Below are positions 23,253 through 34,579 of a stretch of DNA of 64,000 nt, in pieces. This DNA is from Gerris lacustris (Eukaryota > Arthropoda > Insecta > Hemiptera > Gerridae), in contig OX578276.1 of assembly GCA_951217055.1 (NCBI GenBank), positions 38,898,205 to 38,962,204 on the forward strand, given 5' to 3'. Under the pieces are notes generated by a model. It did not search any database. It was given only the letters and a program-made list of their open reading frames with translations, and was not told the DNA's origin. The stretch's first letter is position 1. The number at the start of each line of letters is the position of its first letter. Position numbers and translations under genes: made by a program.

Positions 23253-24486
23253 TTGCTCTATTGTTTTTTTGCTTGGGCAAGCAAAAAACTTGCCAAAAAC
23301 AGTTTAGCAAGTTTAAAAAAGCAAATCCAAAAACCTCCTGATTACACCTACTGGTCATCTGATCCTCTAAAACTTTCTGATTCTAGGATTTCTTTATTAC
23401 CAATTACTCATCTTAATCCTACTGATATAAACCTTCACGACCTCCCCTCAGACCACAGCGCTGTCCTACTACTGCTTGAACTTCATACTTCCCCTATACC
23501 TTCTAGACTAGACAAACGTTAAGAAACGGAATACTTTACTGGGACTTATTTCGATGACTAACAGAAGACAGACTTGACTTAGGAGTGTCACAGACAAATT
23601 CTGAAGACATATATGCAGCCGTACAAACATTGACTGAGACAATACAGAGAAGCGTTTGGGACTCTACAAGACCCTTTAAGAAACAATGGACTTCTACTGA
23701 CTTACAACTACTACTTACTATACCGACATTAATAGGTGACAAACGACGAGCTAGAGCACGATGGCAACGGACTAGGACTCGAACTGACAAACAAACTTTT
23801 ATCTGACTTAGTAGACAACTGACTACAGCACTAAAGACGTGTAACTCACAATGGCTCACAGACTATACAAACAAACTAACCACTAAAGACAAATCACTTT
23901 GGCATGCTAGCCTCAGAATCCTTAAATACAAAATAATCCCTTCTCCCCTTCAAAAACCTGACCTGTCCAGGGCAAAGTGAAGATGGAAAATCAGAGCTCT
24001 TTGCTCATTTCTTCTCCATGCAGTCAACCTAATAACTCCCAGAAAATAATAAAAGACCAAACAATCCCTTTACAAGTATATCCTCCCCCAAAATCTTTCC
24101 ATCCCACCGGTTTTGGTACATAATAAAAAACTTTCCTTCCAACAAAGCTCCTGGTTATGACTTAATTACCTCATACATCCTCAAACACCTTCCAAGAAAA
24201 GCAGCCCTGCACAAGAAAAGCAGTGGGTCACATATATAAGGTATGTAATGACGACCTTAGAACAAAACATTTCCCACTCCTATAAAAGTTCACCAAAGTA
24301 ATAATGACACCCAAACCTCGTAATCCAACTCATTTACCTTCTTTCTATTGCCCTGTCGGTTTCCTCCCTATACTAGGAATAATCCTCCAAAAGCTTCTCC
24401 TAAAACGCATAAACCCTTTTATAGAATCTCTCAAAATCATCCCTGATCACCAGATCGACTTCCATTTTCATCAATTAGTCTATTAG
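23253..24486 (+). pseudogene. Decayed Jockey-like non-LTR element (endonuclease end and start of RT)
   Basis: The first open stretch (23253-23522) resembles the end of an AP-type endonuclease domain: PDYTYWSSD, then DLPSDHSAVLL, the conserved S-D-H motif. About 700 bp of frameshifted sequence follows. An open stretch (24304-24486) then matches the start of a reverse-transcriptase domain: TPKPRNPTHLPSFYCPV, PILGIILQKLLLKRI, PDHQ. Order and spacing fit ORF2 of Jockey-group elements. Stops and frameshifts make it non-functional. The rest of RT is missing after 24490. Confidence 0.75.
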
Positions 24487-24489
24487 AAT

Positions 24490-25140
24490 ACAGTTTGTGT
24501 AAAATTAAATAAATATTCGCAATTTATAATTAATTACAGAATAACTAAACGAGGAGTCCAGAGGGGTTTATCCGTATAACAGCCTGCGTTTGTCTGTCTA
24601 TAGATAACGCACCTGATTTCTGGAAGTAACCAATATAAAAATTTGAAACTGTTCAGTTACGTTATGTGTAATAACCCGAACACTCATCCCTCAAAAATAA
24701 GGGGTAGAAGTTTAAAAAGTTAACTTTTTTAACAGCAATGTGTCATGTGAGGTATTAATGAAAAAGCAGGTCACCCTGAGTACTAATATGTATATATTTG
24801 GTATCCAATTAATCTGGTACACCTTGGATCCTTAAAAAATCACAGTTATTCTGTGTCTAAAAAGGAATATTTCCATATTACGCATATTTTGTAAGATAAA
24901 CTCATCCTCCCCCCCCCCCCCAAAAAAAAACCTATTTTGGACTTCGGAGTAGTTTCATTGCGTTTGGACAATAATAATAAATTTAACGACTTTTCTTTCA
25001 TGGCAAAGTTAGAGTTGATTATGCAGGTTAACGAACTCGTTCCCTTTTGATAACTTGTCTACGGATCTTTTAACATTTAAAGCTTAAAAATTAATTTAAA
25101 ATAGTTAAGTCAAGAATTAATGACTGACCTGTTCTATCCT
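24490..25140. other. No gene seen
   Basis: AT-rich region with a C-run followed by an A-run at 24910-24930. Confidence 0.4.
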
Positions 25141-25143
25141 TAC

Positions 25144-25346
25144 GAGAGGAGGTCGGAAGGTGGTAGGTGCAGATCCGCCAGCATGAGGTCTGAGGTCGCC
25201 CAGAAGAAGCTGAGTTGTAGGACGGGGTGCGTGAGGTAGCAGAGCACCTGGGCGTCTTTGAACCCTGATGAGAGCACCTTCTTTAAACAGAGACTTGGCA
25301 CAGCTTGCCCAACCCTCACCCTCATCTTTGATTTCACCTTCAACGT
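25144..25346 (-). CDS. Candidate internal exon of a host gene (product not recognised)
   Basis: On the minus strand a T-rich tract ending TTATTTTGTTGCAG is followed by 203 bases of clearly GC-richer sequence and then GTAAGG, a good donor. Two of the three frames are open through the block. One begins within a split codon and reads VEGEIKDEGEGWASCAKSLF. The other reads TLKVKSKMRVRVGQAVPSLC and later LCYLTHPVLQLSFFWATSDL. Neither matches a family I can name with confidence. 203 is not divisible by three, so the flanking introns would differ in phase. The contrast in composition and the paired splice sites make this the best host-exon candidate in the window. Confidence 0.45.
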
Positions 25347-25689
25347 CTGCAACAAAATAACAAATTCTAATTACACGCCTAGAATAATCACTCATCTATA
25401 TAATGCTGAAGAAGTATTTATGTATTTACGTTAGCTGTATACAACCTCTAACTTTATTAATCAGAACATTTTTATGAGATAGATATAAAAACCTACCTAA
25501 CCGGCCTCAGTTAAAAATCGTATAAAATATATCACTTCACTACGCAAAAAATCCTGCTTGTATCAGGTTAAAATTTTACATGCCTGTTTTAATTGTACTT
25601 TTGACGATGTGCATGAAGTTTTATTAAAATCGTTATGTTAGAACGGAACATATCGGTAAAAACGTTGTTTTCTCTATTTTAAATGTTAA

Positions 25690-25985
25690 GGTCTGCTTTA
25701 ATAAATTTAGCGATCTTTATCACTTCATAGCAGTGTCGGTGTTGGTTTTACTAAAAACATTTATTAAAAAAAAAAGTTGTTTGTCTCATTGAATAGATGA
25801 AGATAGATTTTTTCCCGAACCAAAATTCCAATTTTACATTTGAAGGTTTGAGTTTACGCGAGCGTTGCGCGTGAACGCTTGGGCGGATAACGTTTTCCAA
25901 CGAACTTGTCTTGGACAATGGTAAAATAAACATGTGTACCAAATTTTAACTAAATCGGTCATCTTTTACTCATCGGTAGATTTCG
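25690..25985 (-). repeat. Family A repeat, distal half (A7)
   Basis: Reverse complement of the distal part of the copy at 52187-52640. Shared are the AAGATCGCTAAA-type end, the CAACACCGACACTG-type block, AAATTGGAATTTTGG and the AACG-rich middle. The hairpin end is missing where the retroelement at 26035 begins. Confidence 0.6.
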
Positions 25986-26034
25986 TGACGGTCGTTTTTT
26001 TTCGGATTCAATCCCGGGCTCCAGACGGTGTAAC

Positions 26035-26544
26035 GTGCGCAAAGAGAGCAGTATAGATGAGGAGCTTGCCATGTTGTATGGAAACCAGTATCCAGTACCT
26101 GCAAATGATCTTTATAGGGAAATAAACTGCTTGGCACTGCAGCAGTGGAATAGGTGGTACAAATCCACCATTGCAGGCTCTTTTTACAAATTAATACAAG
26201 GTGAAGTAGGATCTTATCCCTGGTTTAAAGGAATTGATGAACATAGGAGGATGATAACAACAATTAACCGTCTCAGAGCTAATCACGGCATTTGTAAGGC
26301 ATATTTACATAAGATTGGAAAAGAAAACTCTGCTATTTGTACCTATTGTAATGAGGAAGAAGATTTAGAGCATATCATAATGTGTTGTGTAAAGTTTTCA
26401 ACGCAAAGAGAAATATTTTTTAGAATATTACACACTAGCAATATAACACAGCCCTTCTGTTATTTATCTTTATTATCATCTCGGTCGATTTCCATTTACA
26501 AGCATTTATTTCAATTCCTTGTATCGTCAAAAATAGAAATATAA
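26035..26544 (+). pseudogene. C-terminal end of a non-LTR retroelement ORF2 (R1/I/Jockey group)
   Basis: About 170 codons open at a non-ATG position, so the 5' part is truncated. Residues 79-96 read RLRANHGICKAYLHKIGK, the conserved R-L-R-x-x-H-G...L-x-K-I-G region. A zinc-finger-like C-x2-C-x7-H-x3-C follows (Cys102, Cys105, His113, Cys117). This arrangement closes ORF2 in R1, I and Jockey-type elements, downstream of RT and RNase H. The catalytic domains are absent, so the copy is dead on arrival. Confidence 0.8.
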
Positions 26545-26645
26545 TTTTTTTTTCTTGATAGCATAATTCATTTAAGTAAATAAATTAAGAACCTATTAAA
26601 TGGTTGTAATAGAATTATGGCTGTATGGTTCCACAAGCCAATGCC

Positions 26646-26673
<28 letters not shown>
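26035..26673 (+). mobile_element. 5'-truncated non-LTR insertion with 28-base poly-A tail
   Basis: The coding end is followed by about 100 bp of 3' UTR and a poly-A run at 26646-26673. Truncation at the 5' side abuts the family A fragment. The intact frame and clean tail suggest a fairly recent insertion. Confidence 0.75.
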
Positions 26674-26676
<3 letters not shown>

Positions 26677-27705
26677 GGACAACGACTTTTTTTAAGACCC
26701 TAATTGAACCGTCATTGAATGGCTTTCACCCAATAGTTTGTTAAGTTATTAAGTTATAGATATAATATTTAAAGTAGAAGAATGTAGTTTTCAGACCCCG
26801 CAAACCCCACATCTCTTTCTATTACAGAAGCTGAGCTATATGTGTTAAAAAAGTGCAGTTTTTTTGCCCACCCTGTATACAAGAAGAAATTATAACTAAA
26901 TATATTAATTTTAAATTAAATATTATATTTTAACTGTATAAATTTAAGTTTAATACATTTTCTCTGTTATAAAAATTGGTTAATTAATAATTTAATTTTT
27001 TAATCAATTAAATATCATAAAAATACAGCAAAAAAAAATAAAATAAAAAGTAAATTCAAAAAATAACCTGGATCAATAACGTTTACTTACAATTTGTAAT
27101 ATAAATTTAACTGAATAAATTCTTTTTAAATAATATTTATTTTTTTGTTATTTAATCATTATTTTGCAGGGTTCGGCTGTTTCGTTTAATGGTCGCTTTG
27201 TAAAAGATACTTTCTCTCGAGCTAACAATGTTTAAACATAGTTAGGTTTTTAATGGTAAAGATAATTTTATAGCAGCGTCAAGACTGTGTTTGTTTACTG
27301 TACTAAGTGCTTTTTATAACAATGTTAATGTATAGGTTTATCTAAGTTTTATACTATTTTTAACGTGATCAAGAAAATGGAGTTTTATAATTAAAAATCG
27401 TTATATAAAACTATTTCATATAAATAGTATAATATTGAATTTATATAATCTACTTCATTTATTCAAAATATCTACTTTCATTTATCTCAAAACGTTTTAT
27501 AAGAAAAATAAATTTCTTAACTCTCAAAATTTTATAAAATGTTGTTCAACAGGTTTCAATTTCGAGCGGGGTCACATTCATTTCAATTCAATATCCCGGA
27601 AACTATTTTTATTTTATAGGAATAACGACTTAAACGGTTAAGATTGAATTTTAATTGACTACATTTTTGAATTTTTTTAAATAAAATAATGACGAAACCA
27701 TTTGT
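26674..27705. other. No gene seen
   Basis: Strongly AT-rich with no supported feature. Confidence 0.4.
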
Positions 27706-27707
27706 GA

Positions 27708-28277
27708 GATAGACATCCTCAAAAAAAGCCTAACCGTGAAAAAAGGGCCAAATTCATAACCCTCTCCCAAAATAGTCAGCCAATCAAAGTAGTGATATCT
27801 ACTTTTTGGCCAAGTCTGCTCTATTTTGGTATATCACCTCACTTCACTCCTACTTTCATGAGCAAGACTGATTTTTTCTTTTTGCTTAACACTTGGCCAG
27901 TTTCTGAATGAGGCATTAAACTTGGCCGCAACGTAGATATCACGACTTTGACAGGATATCATGCCTTTTTTGAGTGGGTCTCCTGATTTCTTTTCTTTTC
28001 TTCTGAGTTCCCTCCTTCTCATTACCCACGTACCTCTTATTTGATTACACATGATACTGTTTTGTGTTTAATGCCTCATTCAGAAACGTGCCAAGTGTTA
28101 AGCAATAAAAAGAAAAGATCAGTCATGCTCATGAAAGTAGGAGTGAAGTGAGGTTATATAATGAAATAGAGGAGACTTGGACAAAAAGTCGATATCACTA
28201 CTTTAATAGGCTGACTATTTTGGGAGAGGGTCTGGAACTTGGCCCTTTTTTCACGGTTAGGTTTTTTGTGGATATCA
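27708..28277. mobile_element. 570-bp foldback element
   Basis: Long inverted arms: about 27708-27930 and 28058-28277. They share CCTAACCGTGAAAAAAGGGC, CTCTCCCAAAATAGTCAGCC, ACTTCACTCCTACTTTCATG and TTCTGAATGAGGCATTAAAC with their complements. The central ~130 bp is unique. No transposase is present. A convincing target-site duplication is not visible, so the exact ends are uncertain. The frames at 27834-28052 and 28154-28411 (minus) are internal to the arms. Confidence 0.75.
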
Positions 28278-28659
28278 TTTCTTTTTGCTAGCTTTAGCAT
28301 CGAGGGTTTCGTGTTTGATTTTTGCGAGGTACAAGATGGATTAGAAATTTGTAAATGAAGGAAAATTATGTAGGCACAGAAAAATGAGGAAAAGGATAAG
28401 TTATTACTCACACAAAGAAAAAATTACATCAAATTAATTGTCAAAACAATACCCGTCCGGCAGGATTTGTATACAATATATAATAGAAATCGGTACAAAT
28501 GTACATGTACTATTTAAAAATAAATAAATGACTCAGGCTTAAATTACAAATCAAGGCCTTTCAAATGGTATGCAACACAAACAACAAACTTTTAAAAAGG
28601 TGGTCACGTGACACGGCAACGGGAAAAAGTTTTACTCTCATGTATCAGCAAATAAAACG

Positions 28660-28975
28660 AATTTATAAAATAATAAATACTCGATTTAAAGAGCATTAGT
28701 GTGATATTTGAACCATTCAATCAGAAATAAAATAGGTTAATAATTTCATTATGCTATGAGTCAACAAAGCCAATAATTAAAAAATATAAATCGAACCTGG
28801 CTCTAACTAAGGTACAACCTATGGAGGTACGGAAAAAAGACATAGAATCTAACCTGTAGACCTGAAAAAAATGAGTAGCTTTTTGTGCAATCAGTTTTTC
28901 GATACGACTTACTGTTAACTTATAATAACATCTTTAACGTTGCGTCCGCCATTTTTAATTTTTTTTTTTGAGGGG
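28660..28975 (+). repeat. Family K repeat copy (K1)
   Basis: It matches 47562-47880. Shared blocks are AATAAATACTCGATTTAAAG, TTTTCGATACGACTTAC and GTTGCGTCCGCCAT. Non-coding. Confidence 0.65.
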
Positions 28976-29180
28976 GGGAATGAAAAATTCAATTTTTTGG
29001 ATTTTTTTCCTGTCAGGTGAAAGGGGTGTTGTAAAGGGTGAATATTAAGGGCTACATTTTTTTCAGTTTTCTAAGCTACTTAGGCTTAATCTATGTTTCA
29101 AATTTCAAATGCCCATCGTAAGAGGAAGCAGAAATATGAGGGTAAGAGAAACCGTGTGAAGTGAATAAGTAGTGTTCTTG

Positions 29181-29470
29181 GTAAAGATACACACTGCATA
29201 CTTACTGAAACTTGGTCTTGCGCACTGCCGTACACTCAGATTATTTCTTTCACATAAAAAACTTACAAACCATGGTAGTGTAAAGATACACACTGCATGC
29301 TTACTGAAACTTGGTCTTGCGCACTGCCGTACACTCAGATTATTTCTTTCACATAAAAAACTTACAAACCATGGTAGTGTAAAGATACACACTGCATGCT
29401 TACTGAAACTTGGTCTTGCGCACTGCCGTACACTCAGATTATTTCTTTCACATAAAAAACCATGGTAGTG
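29181..29470. repeat. 99-bp tandem repeat, three copies
   Basis: Units begin GTAAAGATACACACTGCAT at 29181, 29280 and 29379. The third has lost 8 bases (CTTACAAA) near its end. Copies are almost identical. Because 99 is divisible by three, frames stay open on both strands (29105-29392 and 29172-29468) and encode a repeated peptide. There is no independent sign that it is translated. Confidence 0.9.
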
Positions 29471-29599
29471 TGGGGAGTTACAAAACTAATCTCAGAGCAA
29501 AAATTTCGTTAAAATAAATCTTCATCTCTAAATCTCACACTTACATTTCCAATCTAGCTTACGAGCGAAGCTTTGGTAAATCACAACCTCATCTCTAAA

Positions 29600-29690
29600 A
29601 GGGTTGTGACAAACTTCGCCACCCGGGTAGCGCCACCTGGTTGATGCCACTTGCTTCCACCACCTGTTTTGCACCACCCGAGTTTGAAAT
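29600..29690 (+). repeat. Solo arm fragment of family I foldback
   Basis: It contains ACTTCGCCACCCGGGTAGCG, GCCACCTGGTTGATGCCACT and CACCACCCGAGTTT, matching the outer arm of the element at 58228-60089 (best at 58510-58600). It has no opposite arm. Confidence 0.65.
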
Positions 29691-29699
29691 GTAGCTGAA

Positions 29700-31020
29700 G
29701 GAGATCCAGGGATTTAATTTTTTGTGAGGCCTTTCACCTGAATTTGTTTATTTATTTTTTTATTGAGAAGGATGGGGAAATTAAAAAATAACGTTATTTC
29801 ATAATATAATAACGAACTCGTATAAGCTTAATAATTTACGAAACCCTAAAAAAGTACTTGGATACCAGTACTTCCCTGAGACTTTTTATTACAAAATTTA
29901 TTAGATACATTTTATTCAAACCCAAATAATATTCACTCATTATTAAATGATAATTAATCTATTGCTAAATAATTATCAACAATTTCATATCTTGTAAAAG
30001 AAAAGTAGTGATAATTTTTATTAAAATATTCATATTATACAGAAGTAAGAAAATAACTTAAAAAAATGTCCCGTATAATATACATTCAGAGGTTATATTT
30101 CCAATTATCTCGGGGAAAGTGGAAATACAGAGAGATTTCTAATTATCTAAATGAATTAAAGAAAAGCCCACTTCAATTATTCAGGCTTGAAGCTTAACAA
30201 ATACCACCCTAAGGGCGTAAGGATTTCTCTTACTGCTTTTAAATAATCAAGTATGTATACCAAATTTCCTTTTAATTAAGTAAACCAAATCCGACATGCA
30301 GATGTATATATAAAATGTATTTTTTAATTTTGATTAGTTTTCCAATTAGTGGGAAAAACAAATTCAAATAACAGATTTTATTTTTTTTTATTATGGTTTA
30401 CGTAGGTTTAGTTTACATACAATGACTATTTATTAATTGATTAAAATTATTAGTATTTTTAAATTACTTGGTTCATTTAATTTAATTATATTTATAAAGA
30501 GAAAATAAAGTTTAGTTTTTTTTATTATAGAAAAAACCCGATTGAATTTTATTTAAACGTTAAATGAAATAGAAGCGTTGAAGAAAACAATACTTTATTT
30601 TGAGAATGTCTAACATGGAATTACTATTTGGGTCAAAAAACCCTTATTGTATTACAGATTAAACATAGAAAACCAAAATTTTAAACACAGTAAATACATC
30701 TTCTGGTTTTCTAAATTAGGAGTTCATCAGGTTAGTACTTGCACGTTTGTTACATCATCTACTACGTCAATGATATTCATCTAGGTTTCAACCATTCAAC
30801 AATTAATTGAGGCATTAAAATGATGCAAGTAATGTAATGGATGACACTGGTTTAGCTTGTAGCTCATCAGCAGTACAAAAGGTTTCATTTGAAATGAAAA
30901 CGTTTTAATTTATGATAGAATAGATTGAAAAGTTTTGAAATTAAGTAAACGATAAAACTGTTTTAACGAGATAGCAAAACATTGGTTTGTTATTTTTGAT
31001 TGTGAAATAGTTCATTTTAA
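29700..31020. other. No gene seen
   Basis: Very AT-rich with only short frames. Around 29845-29885 is a fragment related to the segment at 57575-57625 (AAGTACTT...GGAAGTACTT words). Confidence 0.4.
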
Positions 31021-31029
31021 TTAAGAGAT

Positions 31030-31200
31030 TGTGTCATATGTCAAAATATGACATTGAAAATTTATTAGTTTTAACATAGTTTTTCTTAACTTGTTCGTTT
31101 TGACTTGTTCATGATAAAATAAAATAAGTTCAGTTGTTGTTTGAAAGCCAAAAGAATTAGTTTTTCTTAGTATAGTTAAAAAGATTGTCAGAGTACGACA
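31030..31200 (+). repeat. 5' LTR
   Basis: 171 bp, starting TGTGTCATATGTCAAAATAT and ending GTCAGAGTACGACA. It differs from the 3' LTR by a few changes near its right end (TTAGTATAGTT against TTATTATATAGTT), which suggests a fairly young insertion. Confidence 0.9.
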
Positions 31201-31400
31201 AATGGTAGCAGAGGAATACGATCACGACAAATGGTAGCAGAGGAATACGATCAGGACAAATGGTAGCAGAGGAATACGATCACGACAAATGGTAGCAGAG
31301 CAATACGATCAGGACAAATGGTAGCAGAGGAATACGATCAGGACAAATGGTAGCAGAGGAATACGATCAGGACAAATGTTAGCAGAGGAAAAAACGACCA
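31197..31400 (+). promoter_or_regulatory. Sevenfold repeated primer-binding site
   Basis: A 29-bp unit (GACAAATGGTAGCAGAGGAA, then TACGATCA and C or G) starts at 31197, 31226, 31255, 31284, 31313, 31342 and 31371. TGGTAGCAGAG is complementary to the 3' end of eukaryotic initiator tRNA-Met, the classic minus-strand primer site, and in the first unit begins two bases after the LTR. Six copies are exact; the seventh reads TGTTAGCAGAG. The first unit includes the last four LTR bases, so each repeat mimics the LTR/primer-site junction. Confidence 0.85.
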
Positions 31401-31736
31401 GTGAATGTTAATTTAGTAAAAAGTTTTAATTTGAAAGTTTAGTGAATGACAGTTTAAATTTGGAAAATAAAATAATAAATAAATAAAAATAAAAATTAAA
31501 TTTCTAATTGTGCAACAAAACGTTTAAAGTGAAAAAATTGAAACAGAAATTTAGCAGAACAGTTAATCACTTGAGATCAAAGAAGAAACTCTAGAAGATC
31601 AAATTCAAAACTTCATTCAAAGAAGATAAGCCGTTTCGAGGTCATAAGTATAAATTTATCTAAAATTTAAATAGTCGCTTAAGTGGTCGTTTTCCCTTAA
31701 TTTTCTTTCATATTTACTGGGAATAGTGAATTTAGT

Positions 31737-32761
31737 ATGGCATATAGTATTCGTAGTGCTTTAGGACCAGTAAAGAATAGATTAGAAAATCATATAGATA
31801 CAGCTAGATTATGGTTGGAAGGAAATAGGGAAGATGAAACAGTAAATGAGGCTAAAAATCTATTAGGAAAGATAGTAAAACACACAGAAACATTTATTAC
31901 TTTAGTTAAGGATCTTGATACAGCTTCTCAAATAAATTCAGAAGAAACAGAAAAATTTGGAAATGATGTAGAGGGCTATATGGAGTTAAAGTTAGACAGT
32001 ATTGACATAACAGTAGAATTAACTAATCTAATTGAATCTAGGGAAAGAGGAAATGTCATTCCAAATAGAAATTCAAAAAATAATAATAATAATACCGCAC
32101 CAACTAAGTTGCCAAAAATATTAAAGAACACGGAGAAGGAGGAGGAAATAGTAGCGGTAGTTTCACCTGAAAATAGAAAAATAAACTCTAAAGATTCTAT
32201 TGAGAAGGAGATTGAGTGTAAAGTTTCTATGCAAACTGCCACAGTAACTTTACCTAGTTGTGAGAGTGATTGCACAGCTAACACACATGTATTGTTAGAT
32301 AGTGGTGGTCAGGGAGGTTGCATGACAGTGACAGAACAAGTAGCTAAAAATCTTGGACTGCCATACTTACGAGAGGAATATACCTCTGTCTGTTTATTTA
32401 ATTCGTCAAAACCAAAAAATATAAAATCACATGTTGGCAAATTTCAAATCAAATTAGTTGATGGCTCTTACTCTCTGATATATGCAAACGTAGTACTTAG
32501 TATAATAGAAAATTCAGCATTTACAGAATTAGATGGAATAAAATTTAATTATAAATATCCGACATTTGCTGACAATCCAGATTTAGTTAACTATGATCCT
32601 AAAATTGGATTATTAATTGGAAATTATTATTATTTTAAATCTTTAAATTTAGAAAAATTTGAAATTAAAGAAGGGTTATTTTTAATTAATTCTAAATTTG
32701 GATGGGTATTATCGGGAAGAAATCAAGAACGTACCAGGAATATTCAGTTTCTCTTTTTATA

Positions 32762-32803
<42 letters not shown>

Positions 32804-32957
32804 CCGTATTAAATTTACGTCCCTTGTTTTATGTGGCGGAAAACGAGGGAAAACGATTACGCCAGCACAATTTTTAAGTTTTAGCGGAGGAAGAGTTGAA
32901 ATTGGACCGGAAACTACGGAAAACTTGGGAAAAAGAACATTACGTGAAGAATTTTGA
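31737..32957 (+). CDS. BEL/Pao gag-protease remnant ORF
   Basis: A 406-codon frame from the first ATG. Residues 1-110 look gag-like (charged, helical). Residues 111-160 are Asn/Lys/Glu-rich. Residues 181-330 match the BEL/Pao aspartic protease (peptidase A17 type): LLDSGGQGG with the catalytic D-S-G at 188-190, IGLLIGNYYYF at 290-300 and SKFGWVLSGR at 319-328. In complete elements the reverse transcriptase follows directly. Here the frame runs into a 39-base A-run (about 13 lysines from residue 344) and about 50 unrelated codons. The protease-to-RT junction is therefore broken, though the gag-protease part has no internal stop. Confidence 0.85.
32765..32803. repeat. 39-base poly-A inside the BEL/Pao element
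   Basis: An uninterrupted A-run marks the point where the pol region is missing. It may be a deletion junction expanded by slippage or a template-switch scar. Confidence 0.9.
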
Positions 32958-33246
32958 AAAAATTGGAGGGTCGAGTACCTGCCCAAGCAGGAACCGAATT
33001 CAAAACTTTTACCTTGTACCTATCAGCGAAAAATAAACTAGTTCCTAGACAAAATTGGAAACTTGGAAAAATATAAAGGCAAAATTCAAGTCAGGATGCG
33101 TCACTGCGCACTCAGCAGAAGTAAGGACTGAGGCCTCGACCATCGCAAGACTGCTTTGCACATTTTATTTCATTAAGAGATGATTTAAAACTAACAGAGA
33201 CAACATTCACTCAGTGGAAGAAAAAGGATATTATTCAGTGGCGGAG

Positions 33247-33418
33247 TGTGTCATATGTCAAAATATGACATTGAAAATTTATTAGTTTTAACATAGTTTT
33301 TCTTAACTTGTTCGTTTTGACTTGTTCATGATAAAATAAAATAAGTTCAGTTGTTGTTTGAAAGCCAAAAGAATTAGTTTTTCTTATTATATAGTTAAAA
33401 GTTTGTCAGAGTACGACA
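33247..33418 (+). repeat. 3' LTR
   Basis: 172 bp, nearly identical to the 5' LTR and preceded by CAGTGGCGGAG. A clean polypurine tract is not obvious immediately upstream; GGAAGAAAAAGGA lies about 25 bases away. Confidence 0.9.
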
Positions 33419-33429
33419 AAGAGATAGCT

Positions 33430-33855
33430 CTGACATTTTTAGATTTAATCAATTTAATTTATTTTCATATAAATAATAGATCCCAGACTGGCTGTGTTTT
33501 TTCCTCCTATTCTCTTTTTTTTTATTTTATTTATAACGAAGTAGTCATTACAGCTATATTAATTACATTTCTTTTTTAAAAAAGGTTAATAAACTGTATT
33601 TATTTAATAAGAGAAGTTACTTGACCCGACTCGTCAAAAAAACTTTCTATTCCACAACTTCTTTTTTTTAATTATATTAAAATTAGAATTAAAAACAAAG
33701 AAACTAGTTCAATACAAAAATAGAAATTTAATAATAATAAAGCTAAAGTAGCAATATCTGTTCAGAGATTAAAATCATTTATATTATATTTTAAGAACAA
33801 GGGTATCTTAATAGTTTCAACGACTTGAGGAAAAATCGGTCCATGACAACTCAGG
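33430..33855. other. No gene seen
   Basis: AT-rich with no supported feature. Confidence 0.4.
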
Positions 33856-33859
33856 TAAA

Positions 33860-34577
33860 CTTTCTCTTATACGAGTTCATACTTACTTAGCCCAGTGTTT
33901 TCCATTTATTAGTTTTTGAGTTTTCGTAGGTAAATGTAATTATTATTGAACACTTTATTAAAATTTATCATAAAAATAACAATTTATCATAAACATTACT
34001 TCTCCTTGCGGGAAATTGAACCGGGCTTCTCTCCATTCGTGTTTAAAGCTATTTTCTCAGAAACTATATTTTTCCCCGGAAAACGGCTTATATCGTTTGA
34101 TTCATATAAGAACTACATTTTAGAATTGTTTAATCAAAATCTTCGGAATCGTTTTTGGGGGGGTAGCCCCCCCCCCCCCCAATTCAGAGCTAAAATTAAT
34201 TCCTCGATTTCACCTTGGGGTTTGAATTTTCTGAACATATATGCCAAATTTCTTCATAATCGGCTGAGTAGTTTAAGTTCCAGGCGGTCTGCACAGACAG
34301 ATGACAGACTCCAGACTCCAAATAGTAGCGCCTCCAAATTCGGATCTAAAACTCGTTTCTCGATTTCGCTTCAGAGTATGATTTTTTTCTGAACATGTAT
34401 AACAAATTTTTTCAAAATCGGCCCAGTAGTTTAGGCTCCACGCGTTAGCACAGACGACAGACAGACATTTTTTAAAACTGCTTTTTTGGGTCAGGGGACC
34501 TCATAACGTGTAAATCCATCAAAATCTCAAAATCGAATTTTCGCGCCATCAGAATATTTTCACTTTATATGAGAAAG
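33860..34577 (-). mobile_element. Family B element, full length
   Basis: Ends are inverted: CTTTCTCTTATACGAG on the left and TTTATATGAGAAAG on the right, flanked by TAAA on both sides. The interior matches the reverse complement of 52770-53972 outside that copy's insert. Internal marks are two copies of the shared module (34242-34283 and 34402-34440), a C-run at 34168-34180 and CAGACAGA words. The frame at 33946-34392 is not a gene. Confidence 0.75.
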
Positions 34578-34579
34578 TA

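Larger units (their letters stand above)
31030..33418 (+). mobile_element. Internally deleted BEL/Pao LTR retrotransposon
   Basis: Two near-identical direct LTRs (31030-31200 and 33247-33418) start TGTGTCAT and end TACGACA. Both flanks carry AAGAGAT (31023-31029 and 33419-33425). If the LTRs are taken to end two bases later, the duplication is the usual 5 bp (GAGAT). Only gag/protease-like coding remains. Reverse transcriptase, RNase H and integrase are missing, so it would move only with proteins supplied in trans. Confidence 0.9.

Noticed and set aside
29105..29468. Open frames on both strands with repeated peptides
   Set aside because: By-product of the 99-bp tandem array; both strands being open argues for length divisibility, not coding.
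30719..30752. Second hammerhead on the minus strand (TCATCAG with a TTTC upstream on the plus strand)
   Set aside because: The bases between CTGATGA and GAAA do not form helix II, and there is no matching helix III. Other CTGATGA/TCATCAG sites (2472, 19250, 30866, 47466, 51656) lack a properly placed GAAA.
31976..32284. Minus-strand frame inside the BEL/Pao element
   Set aside because: Shadow of the gag-protease frame on the plus strand.
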